Shown one piece after another: positions 24,989 to 32,105 of a DNA stretch of 64,000 bases (position 1 is its first letter; every line of letters begins with the position of its first letter). The stretch is from an uncultured Lachnospiraceae bacterium. GTDB taxonomy: Bacteria > Bacillota > Clostridia > Lachnospirales > Lachnospiraceae. The position numbers and the translations under genes are program-made. The notes below the pieces were generated by a model that saw nothing but the letters and a program-made list of their open reading frames with translations, made no database searches and was not told where the DNA came from. The DNA lies in NCBI GenBank assembly GCA_910585465.1, contig CAJUEW010000003.1:239113-303112 (forward strand), in the 5' to 3' direction.

Positions 24989-25879
24989 ATGATGCGGGGA
25001 AAGATTATTAAAGGAATCGCCGGCTTTTATTACGTTTATGTAGAGGGGCGGGGAATCTATGAATGCAAGGCAAAGGGAATTTTCCGAAATCAGGGAGTGA
25101 AGCCGCTTGTGGGGGATGATGCAGAGATTGAGCCTTTGGATGAGGAAGAGAAGACCGGGAATCTGATTCGGATTCTGGAGAGGAAAAGTGAGCTGATTCG
25201 TCCGGCAGTGGCAAATGTAGATCAGGCTCTGGTGATTTTTGCTGCAGTGAAGCCAAAACCAAATCTTTCTTTATTAGATCGTTTTCTGATTATGATGGAT
25301 CGGCAGAGAATCCATACAATTATTTGTTTTAATAAGAAGGATGAGGCCTCAAAGGAAGAACTTGAAAGACTGGAGAGAATTTATTCCGGCTGTGGGCTGC
25401 ATGTGCTTTTTACCAGCGCAAAGTACCAGGAAGGGATATCGGAGCTTAGAGGACTGCTGAAAGGACATACTACAACAGTTGCAGGCCCTTCCGGAGTCGG
25501 AAAATCCACATTAATCAATCTGATCGTGCCGGATGCGGATATGAAAACCGGAAAAATCAGTGAGAAGATTGACAGGGGAAGGCATACCACAAGGCACAGT
25601 GAATTATTTTGGATAGAATCCGGCAGCTATATTTTTGATACGCCCGGTTTCAGCTCCTTAGAGCTGGGAGCTGTGGAAAAGGAAGAACTGCGGTACAGCT
25701 TTCCTGAGTTTCAGGAATATGAAGGAGCCTGCCGTTTTCAGGGATGTGTTCATATTAATGAGCCGGGCTGCGCAGTGAAAGAGGCCCTTCGGACAGAGCA
25801 TATCAGCAGGGAACGATATGAGAGCTATTGCACTTTGTTTCAGGATTTACAAAAGAGGGAAAAAAGGAGGTATTCCTGA
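24989..25879 (+). CDS. rsgA: Ribosome small-subunit-dependent GTPase A
   Basis: 296 residues. An N-terminal OB fold is followed by the circularly permuted GTPase with NKKDE (G4) before GPSGVGKST (G1) and DTPGF (G3). A C-terminal zinc knuckle CRFQGCVHINEPGC completes the family pattern. RsgA is a checkpoint factor in late 30S maturation. The ATG abuts the prkC stop with no spacer and no close Shine-Dalgarno sequence, so translation is probably coupled to prkC. It ends in a TGATG overlap with rpe. Confidence 0.95.
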   Translation: MMRGKIIKGIAGFYYVYVEGRGIYECKAKGIFRNQGVKPLVGDDAEIEPLDEEEKTGNLIRILERKSELIRPAVANVDQALVIFAAVKPKPNLSLLDRFLIMMDRQRIHTIICFNKKDEASKEELERLERIYSGCGLHVLFTSAKYQEGISELRGLLKGHTTTVAGPSGVGKSTLINLIVPDADMKTGKISEKIDRGRHTTRHSELFWIESGSYIFDTPGFSSLELGAVEKEELRYSFPEFQEYEGACRFQGCVHINEPGCAVKEALRTEHISRERYESYCTLFQDLQKREKRRYS

Positions 25880-26541
25880 TGAAAAATTATTTATCGCCAT
25901 CCATTTTGTCTGCAGATTTTGCGCATTTGGGGGAGGATATCAGACATGTGGAGGCGGCCGGTACGCCCTATCTGCATTATGATGTTATGGACGGTATGTT
26001 TGTGCCGAGCATTTCTTTTGGTATGCCGGTACTGGAGTCCGTGCGCAGAATTACAGATATGGTTTTGGATGTGCATCTGATGATTGAGGATCCGGATCGG
26101 TATATTGATGAATTTGTCCGCTGCGGCGCAGATATTATTACGGTACATTATGAGGCGTGCAGGGATGTGGAGAAAACGCTCCGGATGATTAAGGATAAGG
26201 GGATAAAGGCTGGTGTGACCATTAAACCGGGTACTCCCAACAGTGTCCTTGTGAATGTGCTTGATAAGGCAGATATGATACTTCTGATGACGGTTGAGCC
26301 GGGATTCGGAGGGCAATCCTATATTCCGGGTTCTACGGAGAAAATCAGGGAACTGCGCAGAATGCTGGATGAACGGGGGCTTCAGACAGACATTGAAGTG
26401 GACGGAGGAATTAAGAAGAGTAATCTTCAGACGGTACTGGATGCAGGAGCCAATGTCATCGTGGCAGGATCGGCCATTTTCAAAGGAGATATTGAACAGA
26501 ACGCAAAGGATTTCATGGAGCTTCTGCGTGAAAAACAGTAG
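25879..26541 (+). CDS. rpe: Ribulose-phosphate 3-epimerase
   Basis: 220 residues from the ATG at 25879, preceded by AAAGGAGGTATTCCTG and overlapping the rsgA stop. TIM-barrel motifs are standard: LSPSILSADFAHLGED, HYDVMDGMFVPSISFG, DVHLMIEDPDRYI, MTVEPGFGGQ and EVDGGIK. It interconverts ribulose 5-phosphate and xylulose 5-phosphate in the pentose phosphate pathway. Its location after rsgA is typical of Firmicutes. Confidence 0.96.
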   Translation: MKNYLSPSILSADFAHLGEDIRHVEAAGTPYLHYDVMDGMFVPSISFGMPVLESVRRITDMVLDVHLMIEDPDRYIDEFVRCGADIITVHYEACRDVEKTLRMIKDKGIKAGVTIKPGTPNSVLVNVLDKADMILLMTVEPGFGGQSYIPGSTEKIRELRRMLDERGLQTDIEVDGGIKKSNLQTVLDAGANVIVAGSAIFKGDIEQNAKDFMELLREKQ

Positions 26542-26595
26542 TGGCAGGCCGGGATTCTTCAAAGCGGAAAAATGCGGAACTGAGGCAATATAAAA

Positions 26596-27246
26596 ATGCA
26601 TACATTAATTATCAGCGGGGGCAATATCGAGGACGATTTTGCCCTCAAGGTTTTAGAAAAGCCGTTTGATCATGTGATTGGAGTGGATGGCGGGCTGGAA
26701 TTCTGTTACAGACACCAGATGCTTCCAACGAAAATTGTGGGGGATTTTGACACATTAAGCCCTCAGATTCTGGAGTGGTATAAAGAAAATACTCAGATAG
26801 AAATCCGGAAATTTAATCCTGTAAAGGATGCAACAGACACGCAGATTGCAGTGGAGCTGGCGATAGAGCTTTCAAGCAGCAGGATTACGATTTTAGGCGG
26901 AACAGGGACAAGACTGGATCATGTGCTGGGAAATATCCAGACATTATACCTTCCGATGAAGAAAGAAATTAAATGTGAGATGCTGGATTCCCATAACCGG
27001 ATTCAGTTAATCCGGAAGCGGCACTGTATCCGTAAGGAAGAACAGTATGGGAAATATTTTTCTTTGATTCCCTTTACAACAGATGTTGCGGGGGTGACAC
27101 TCAGAGGTGTCAAATACCCATTGAACAGACACCATTTCACGGTGCTTGGAAGCGGGAGCTTTGGAGTGTCCAATGAGATTGTGGAAGAAGAGGCGGAAAT
27201 CCTGATTGAAAACGGCATTTTCATATTGATTGAATCAAAAGATTGA
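26596..27246 (+). CDS. thiN: Thiamine pyrophosphokinase
   Basis: 216 residues. GVDGGLEFCYRHQMLP, VGDFDTLSP, PVKDATDTQIAVELA and GGTGTRLDHVLGNI are the characteristic motifs of the catalytic domain. A small C-terminal beta-rich thiamine-binding domain follows. It converts thiamine to thiamine diphosphate using ATP. It is the last gene of the run that begins with murE/priA and lies 54 bp after rpe. No TPP riboswitch is seen in front. Confidence 0.92.
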   Translation: MHTLIISGGNIEDDFALKVLEKPFDHVIGVDGGLEFCYRHQMLPTKIVGDFDTLSPQILEWYKENTQIEIRKFNPVKDATDTQIAVELAIELSSSRITILGGTGTRLDHVLGNIQTLYLPMKKEIKCEMLDSHNRIQLIRKRHCIRKEEQYGKYFSLIPFTTDVAGVTLRGVKYPLNRHHFTVLGSGSFGVSNEIVEEEAEILIENGIFILIESKD

Positions 27247-27274
27247 CAGAACAGGTGAAATAAAGGGAAAGTAC

Positions 27275-27303
27275 TTGACGGCAAAATATGGCTGTGATAT
27301 ATT
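27275..27303 (+). promoter_or_regulatory. Promoter of rpsB-tsf
   Basis: TTGACG, a 17-nt spacer and TATATT, 29 bp after the thiN stop. It would start transcription near 27310, leaving a leader of about 165 nt before rpsB. Confidence 0.75.
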
Positions 27304-27309
27304 AAACAA

Positions 27310-27474
27310 GGCTGTTTATACAGTCTGTCAGCTCGTTGCCATTACACAGGGTGAAACATAGGCATTTCACCCGGGGGCAAATAATCACGCGGATGGATTT
27401 TCGGGGCGGTGCCTGTGGGGTTCTCCGGAAAGCGAAAGTCACGCGGAAGAAAAACCGAAACGGAGGAAGAAAAA
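27310..27474 (+). promoter_or_regulatory. Structured 5' leader of rpsB
   Basis: The leader contains a perfect hairpin GGGTGAAA-CATAGGCA-TTTCACCC (27349-27372) followed by a G-rich run. The 7-mer CACGCGG occurs twice (27388-27394 and 27440-27446). Ribosomal protein S2 leaders in several bacteria mediate feedback control by S2, so an autoregulatory RNA is likely. I cannot assign it to a named leader class by eye. Confidence 0.45.
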
Positions 27475-28203
27475 ATGAGCGTAATTTCAATGAAACAGTT
27501 ACTGGAAGCGGGTGTACATTTTGGTCATCAGACAAGAAGATGGAATCCTAAGATGGCGGAGTACATCTATACAGAGAGAAACGGCATCTATATTATCGAT
27601 CTGCAGAAATCTGTAGGAAAAGTTGATGAGGCTTATAAAGCAGTTGCAGATATTGCCGCAGACGGAGGAAGCATTCTCTTTGTAGGAACAAAAAAGCAGG
27701 CTCAGGATGCTATTGCAACCGAGGCAGAGCGCTGCGGAATGTTCTATGTAAATGAGAGATGGTTAGGCGGAATGCTGACGAATTTCAAGACGATCCAGGG
27801 ACGTATTGCCAGATTAAAAGAGATCGAGACCATGCAGGAGGACGGTACATTCGATGTACTGCCGAAAAAAGAGGTTATCGCGCTGAAGAAAGAGATGGAA
27901 AAGCTTCAGAAAAACCTGGGCGGAATCAAAGAGATGAAGAGAATTCCGGATGCTATTTTTGTAGTTGACCCGAAGAAAGAGAGAATTTGTGTTCAGGAGG
28001 CGCATACCTTAGGTATCCCGCTGATTGGTATTTGCGATACGAACTGTGATCCGGAAGAGCTGGATTATGTAATCCCGGGTAACGATGATGCAATTCGCGC
28101 AGTGAAGCTGATTGTTTCCAAGATGGCAGATGCTGTTGTTGAGGCAAATCAGGGTGAGGCTGAGGAAGTTGCAGAAGAAATGGAAGCTCCGGTTGAAGAG
28201 TAA
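27475..28203 (+). CDS. rpsB: 30S ribosomal protein S2
   Basis: 242 residues from the ATG at 27475, chosen for the GGAGGAAGAAAA before it and the conserved N-terminus MSVISMKQLLEAGVHFGHQT. Other conserved segments include WNPKM, NERWLGGMLTNFKT and IPLIGICDTNCDPE. The acidic C-terminal tail is common in Firmicutes. It is paired with tsf 24 bp downstream. Confidence 0.98.
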   Translation: MSVISMKQLLEAGVHFGHQTRRWNPKMAEYIYTERNGIYIIDLQKSVGKVDEAYKAVADIAADGGSILFVGTKKQAQDAIATEAERCGMFYVNERWLGGMLTNFKTIQGRIARLKEIETMQEDGTFDVLPKKEVIALKKEMEKLQKNLGGIKEMKRIPDAIFVVDPKKERICVQEAHTLGIPLIGICDTNCDPEELDYVIPGNDDAIRAVKLIVSKMADAVVEANQGEAEEVAEEMEAPVEE

Positions 28204-28227
28204 TGATATTACAGGAGGAATAAAGTC

Positions 28228-29166
28228 ATGGCTATTACAGCAGCAATGGTAAAAGAATTAAGAGAGATGACCGGTGCAGGCATGATGGACTGTAAGAAAG
28301 CTCTGGCAGCTACCGATGGCAACATGGAAGCAGCAGTGGATTTCTTAAGAGAGAAGGGTCTTGCTACCGCACAGAAGAAGGCAAACCGTATTGCGGCAGA
28401 GGGTATTGTAGCTACTGCCCTGACAGAGGACGCAAAGCAGGCAGTTGTTGTAGAGGTAAATGCAGAGACTGATTTTGTGGCAAAGAACGAGAAGTTCCAG
28501 GGTTATGTGGCAGAGGTTGCCGCACAGGCACTGACTACAACCGCAGCAGATATTGACGCGTTTATGGCAGAGGCTTGGGCATCCGATACGACCAAAACAG
28601 TAAAAGAAGCTCTGGCAGCCCAGATTGCGGTTATCGGTGAAAATATGAATATCCGTCGTTTCCAGCAGGTAAAAGAGGAAAACGGCTTTGTTGCATCCTA
28701 TATTCATGCCGGTGGTAAAATCGGCGTTCTGGTTGACGTTGAGACAAATGTTGTCAATGATGAGATCAAAGAGATGGCTAAAAATCTTGCAATGCAGATT
28801 GCGGCCCTGAAGCCGGTATATACCAATGACAGCGAGGTTGAGGAAGATTACAAGGCTCATGAGCTTGAGATTATCAAGGCTCAGATTGAGAATGATCCGA
28901 AGATGGCAGGCAAGCCGGAGAAGGTTATCAATGGCGCGATTATGGGACGTCTGAACAAGCAGCTTAAGGAAATCTGCCTGTTAGATCAGGTATATGTGAA
29001 GGCTGAGGACGGAAAACAGATAGTATCTGCTTATGTGGCTCAGATTGCCAAGGCAAATAACGCCAATATCACAATTAAAGGCTTTGTTCGTTACGAAACC
29101 GGTGAAGGTATGGAGAAGAAGAACGAAGATTTTGCGGCCGAGGTTGCAAAGCAGATGGGAATGTAA
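28228..29166 (+). CDS. tsf: Elongation factor Ts
   Basis: 312 residues. The N-terminal UBA-like motif MVKELREMTGAGMMDCKKAL is followed by the TDFVAKN core signature (NAETDFVAKNEKFQ) and a coiled-coil region. It exchanges GDP for GTP on EF-Tu. ACAGGAGGAATAAAGTC precedes the start. A strong intrinsic terminator follows within 30 bp of the stop. Confidence 0.98.
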   Translation: MAITAAMVKELREMTGAGMMDCKKALAATDGNMEAAVDFLREKGLATAQKKANRIAAEGIVATALTEDAKQAVVVEVNAETDFVAKNEKFQGYVAEVAAQALTTTAADIDAFMAEAWASDTTKTVKEALAAQIAVIGENMNIRRFQQVKEENGFVASYIHAGGKIGVLVDVETNVVNDEIKEMAKNLAMQIAALKPVYTNDSEVEEDYKAHELEIIKAQIENDPKMAGKPEKVINGAIMGRLNKQLKEICLLDQVYVKAEDGKQIVSAYVAQIAKANNANITIKGFVRYETGEGMEKKNEDFAAEVAKQMGM

Positions 29167-29194
29167 GCGGAGTTTGCTTCATTATTTTTAAATT

Positions 29195-29239
29195 AAAACC
29201 CCTGCATGTGGTGTGAGAATGCCATTTGCAGGGGTTTTT
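29195..29239 (+). terminator. Intrinsic terminator of rpsB-tsf
   Basis: Perfect 12-bp stem AAAACCCCTGCA (29195-29206) / TGCAGGGGTTTT (29227-29238), loop of 20 nt, ending in a U-run. Confidence 0.9.
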
Positions 29240-29300
29240 ACTATGTGGTATGTATAAAAAGCTGTAATGGATATTGTTTATGGAATATTCCAAAATAAAT

Positions 29301-29326
29301 AAAAAAATCTAGGAGTCGATTTTTTT
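29301..29326. terminator. Terminator closing the MATE operon
   Basis: AAAAAAATC-TAGGAGTC-GATTTTTTT is a 9-bp stem with U-runs on both strands. On the minus strand it begins directly after the stop codon of the truncated cytidylate kinase-like remnant, and it could also back up the tsf terminator. Confidence 0.7.
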
Positions 29327-29449
29327 CTACCGTATACGGTACAGAGAAGCGGCGGCCAATAGTGAGGGGATATTCAGCGCGTCCGACAGCCGCTTGTCCA
29401 GTTCCCACCCTCCTCTGCCAAATTCCTGGTCAACTGTGATAATCTTCAT
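29327..29449 (-). pseudogene. Truncated cytidylate kinase-like protein (40 codons)
   Basis: From ATG at 29449 the frame reads MKIITVDQEFGRGGWELDKR, then LSDALNIP, which is the N-terminal P-loop region of the cytidylate kinase-like (AAA_26) family (normally about 200 residues). After residue 28 the homology stops (SLLAAASLYRIR) and a TAG follows at 29327. GGAGGG lies before the start and the gene is 19 bp after the MATE stop, so the operon structure and ribosome binding site survive. The typical phosphate-binding region is incomplete and no kinase core is left. The genuine family often sits beside MATE transporters in Clostridia. Confidence 0.65.
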
Positions 29450-29468
29450 AATCAGGCCCTCCATATTT

Positions 29469-30782
29469 TTATTGATAAACAATGCCGTTTTTTTCGGAAT
29501 GCTTTAACAGAATCACGGCAACAACAAGCACAATCGTTTCATAAATGCCAAAGGACGACCAGATGATACCGTTGCCGAACAACATTGGAAGCGTCAAAAT
29601 CAACACGGAATTGGCAACAAAGCTCCGCAAAAAGTTAATGATGATCGCTTGCGTTGACCGCTTTGTAGAGTAGAAGTAGGACGAAATCATTACATTCATA
29701 GAGAAAATAACGAAGCCCCAGGCATATTGCGGCATGGCGCTCAGAGTAAGTTCCAGGGTTTCCGCTGTCGTTCCAAACAGAGCGCAGATCGGCCTTGCGA
29801 TAAACAGCAGAAGGATATTGATAAGGGTTCCCCCAATTACATTGACCAGCATACCGCTGCGAAAATAATACTTCAAATCTTTCTCATTTTTCGCGCCATA
29901 GCTCTGCCCAAGCAGCGGCTGCAACCCTTCACTTGTTCCAAAGAAGATACCCATAGAAAAAGAAGCGACATAGCTGATGACCGAATAGGCATTTACCGCC
30001 GTGTCGCCAAGGCGTTCTACAAGAACGCGGTTCAGCATTATAGTGGTGATTGGTGTAGAAAATTGTGCGATGCACTCCGGCAACCCACGAATGAACATCT
30101 TTTTCAGCAGTTGTCCCTGGAACTTCACCCGCTCAAATCGGAGATTTCCTTTTTTCTGGATGAAGTGGGTTGAAACAATCAAAAGCGCAATGACCTGGGA
30201 AACACCTGTGGCGATTGCCGCACCTTTCAACCCCCAACGAACCGGAAATATCAACAGCCAGTCACCCAATATATTGCAGGCGGTACTGGTCAGCGTAGCA
30301 GCACTGACCAGCATGGGGGAGCCGTCGTTCCGGCAATAGGTCTGCAAAAGAGCGGAAAACCCCGAGGGAATGATGAAGATCGAGTACCAGAACAGATACT
30401 CCGCAGCCATTTCGTGAAATGTGTCGGTAGCGCCGAACAGAGTACAGAGTGGTCCCCGAAGAAAGATACCGGCAGCGGATAAAAGGACAGCAAACACGAT
30501 ATTTACGGCAGCGGCGTGCATAAACGCCTGGTTCGCCCCCTTGACATCGCCCCGTCCGAAACGAACGGCGCTGATCGTGACCCCGCCAATGGAAGTGAGC
30601 ATAAAAACGGCGTTTACGATCATAACGAACGGCATGACAATGTTGACCGCGCCAAGGGCGTTTGTCCCGACACCCTGCCCGACAAATATACCATCAATCA
30701 CAGTGAACAGTAAAAAACTGACTTGGCTGAGAACGGTTGGGACGACGTACTTAACCAAATTTTTGCCTCTTGAAGTAATCAT
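29469..30782 (-). CDS. MATE-family multidrug/metabolite exporter
   Basis: 437 residues with about twelve hydrophobic segments in two homologous halves. The N-terminus VPTVLSQVSFLLFTVIDGIF and the later WLLIFPVRWGLKGAAIATGV region are typical of the MATE fold, which exports drugs or cationic metabolites with sodium or proton exchange. AAGGAGGAACATCAA precedes the ATG at 30782. It is preceded by a leader peptide and an intrinsic terminator, pointing to drug-induced antitermination. Codon use is somewhat GC-richer than neighbouring genes, which may reflect transfer. Substrate unknown. Confidence 0.88.
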   Translation of the reverse strand: MITSRGKNLVKYVVPTVLSQVSFLLFTVIDGIFVGQGVGTNALGAVNIVMPFVMIVNAVFMLTSIGGVTISAVRFGRGDVKGANQAFMHAAAVNIVFAVLLSAAGIFLRGPLCTLFGATDTFHEMAAEYLFWYSIFIIPSGFSALLQTYCRNDGSPMLVSAATLTSTACNILGDWLLIFPVRWGLKGAAIATGVSQVIALLIVSTHFIQKKGNLRFERVKFQGQLLKKMFIRGLPECIAQFSTPITTIMLNRVLVERLGDTAVNAYSVISYVASFSMGIFFGTSEGLQPLLGQSYGAKNEKDLKYYFRSGMLVNVIGGTLINILLLFIARPICALFGTTAETLELTLSAMPQYAWGFVIFSMNVMISSYFYSTKRSTQAIIINFLRSFVANSVLILTLPMLFGNGIIWSSFGIYETIVLVVAVILLKHSEKNGIVYQ

Positions 30783-30824
30783 TTGATGTTCCTCCTTCCT
30801 GCAAACAAGCAGGTGCTATTTAAA

Positions 30825-30877
30825 TAAATATAAAATAAAAGCGCCCGGTTATTGTTTCTTTCACAATAACCGGGCGC
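30825..30877 (-). terminator. Attenuator terminator upstream of MATE gene
   Basis: Perfect 14-bp inverted repeat GCGCCCGGTTATTG / CAATAACCGGGCGC with a 9-nt loop, followed on the minus strand by TTTTATTTTA. It lies between the promoter and the MATE start, so full-length transcription requires readthrough. Confidence 0.85.
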
Positions 30878-30890
30878 ACCCGACACCTTC

Positions 30891-30959
30891 TTACCGACTG
30901 CAAACTAAGGATTTTCCCTCAATCGTACCACTGCGGTGATAGCAGTCCTCCGGTGACAT
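30891..30959 (-). CDS. Putative 22-residue leader peptide of the MATE attenuator
   Basis: Open frame from ATG (30957-30959) to TAA (30891-30893), encoding MSPEDCYHRSG and eleven further residues ending CSR. It lies about 35 nt after the predicted transcription start and 13 nt before the attenuator stem. The transcript contains ACTGC and two copies of GCAGT (inside and at the end of the leader frame) that can form alternative pairs. Its Shine-Dalgarno is weak. Ribosome stalling here by an antibiotic or by amino-acid shortage could prevent terminator formation. It is too short to be a conventional gene. Confidence 0.55.
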   Translation of the reverse strand: MSPEDCYHRSGTIEGKSLVCSR

Positions 30960-31001
30960 TTTTTCAGTTGTTAATTTCCCTACCAGTAGTGAACGATAGG
31001 T

Positions 31002-31030
31002 ACTATAACCTATCAGCGCAGCTTTGTCAA
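31002..31030 (-). promoter_or_regulatory. Promoter of the MATE leader
   Basis: On the minus strand TTGACA (31025-31030), a 17-nt spacer and TATAGT (31002-31007): a near-consensus housekeeping promoter, giving a leader of about 210 nt before the MATE ATG. Confidence 0.8.
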
Positions 31031-31352
31031 GTAGAACAATCGAAAAAATATGTTGTTGTCAGCGACTCCGTCTTAGATTTGTGGTCTTGTCCATATCAGT
31101 GAGTACATATTACCCTTTGGAAAAAGATATTTATGCTAAGATTCTGGTTTTAAGATATTTGCTGAATGCAAGAGTATTTCCTCCTAATGGAGATTTTCGT
31201 TCTTACAAAGACCAACTATGGATTGAGCAGACAGTTGGGAGTAGAACTTCCGCTGGATTTTACAGCTTATTTCGGCGGAAAACAAAAAGCATTACTTGCT
31301 GATTTTTGTTCCCCAAATTAAACGCTGCATAGGGGGTACTTTTCATATTGTA
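31031..31352. other. Intergenic stretch with no confident gene
   Basis: Two overlapping short frames exist on the + strand (31024-31302, and 31166-31321 with a plausible ending), but neither has a recognisable domain or ribosome binding site. It may be a gene remnant between the MATE locus and the YesN gene. No RNA structure or repeat was recognised. Confidence 0.4.
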
Positions 31353-32105
31353 TTATTCCTTCCGAAATTCACTTGGCTGCATACCGGTATAATTTTTAAA
31401 TGCCCGGCTGAAATAAAAGGCATCCTTATATCCTACCAGCTCGCCCACTTTCTGAATTTCCATTTCCGGGTGGCCAAGAAGCAGGCGTTTCGCTTCATTC
31501 ATACGTAGTTTTGTAAGGTATTTGGAAAGCGTTTCGCCGGTATATTTTTTAAATATTTTTCCAAGGTATTCCGGTGTAAAACCGAATTTGTCGCCAAGCT
31601 CATGAAGGGTAAAATCTTTTTTATAGTTTTCCTGCAAATATTTCAGCAAAAGGTTACAAATGGATCTCTGATTCAGGGAGTGGGTAGCGCAGTATGCATC
31701 CAGTTCTTCTTTTTCGGCACCCATAATAATTAATACTTTCTGCAGCGTTTCAAGCAATGTATCTGCGGAAACAGGTTTCAGAAGATAATCTTTGACCTGA
31801 TAACGGAGGGCGGTCTGTGCATAAGTAAAGTCATCATATCCACTCAGAATAATGACTTTGATTTCCGGATGGTTGTTGTGAATATAACGAACCAGTTCCA
31901 GCCCGTCACATTCCGGCATACGGACGTCTGTTATCACCAGATCCGGATAATGCTTTTCCACAAGTTCAATAGCCTCTGTTCCATTAAAGGCCTCTCCAAC
32001 AAATGAAAGCGGGAGGTTCAATGTACAGATTTTTTTGATGATGTTTTTGCGGATCAGGCTTTCATCTTCTGCGATGATGTATTTATACTTCAAGATGGAA
32101 TTCAT
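31353..32105 (-). CDS. YesN-type response regulator with AraC output domain
   Basis: 250 residues from the ATG at 32105, chosen for AAAGGAGGATTATC before it. The receiver domain (1-120) contains IIAEDESLIRKNI, the phospho-acceptor aspartate in TDVRMPECDG near residue 59, and the lysine of YLLKPVSA. The C-terminal part is a double helix-turn-helix AraC domain (FTLHELGDKFGFTPEYLGKI, then VGELVGYKDAFYFSRAFKNY). It overlaps the histidine kinase gene by 23 bp and should activate the divergent sugar ABC operon in response to an extracellular glycan cue. Confidence 0.92.
   Translation of the reverse strand: MNSILKYKYIIAEDESLIRKNIIKKICTLNLPLSFVGEAFNGTEAIELVEKHYPDLVITDVRMPECDGLELVRYIHNNHPEIKVIILSGYDDFTYAQTALRYQVKDYLLKPVSADTLLETLQKVLIIMGAEKEELDAYCATHSLNQRSICNLLLKYLQENYKKDFTLHELGDKFGFTPEYLGKIFKKYTGETLSKYLTKLRMNEAKRLLLGHPEMEIQKVGELVGYKDAFYFSRAFKNYTGMQPSEFRKE

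Noticed and set aside
31166..31321. 51-codon + strand frame between MATE and YesN loci
   Set aside because: No ribosome binding site and no recognised domain; a remnant is possible but not supportable.
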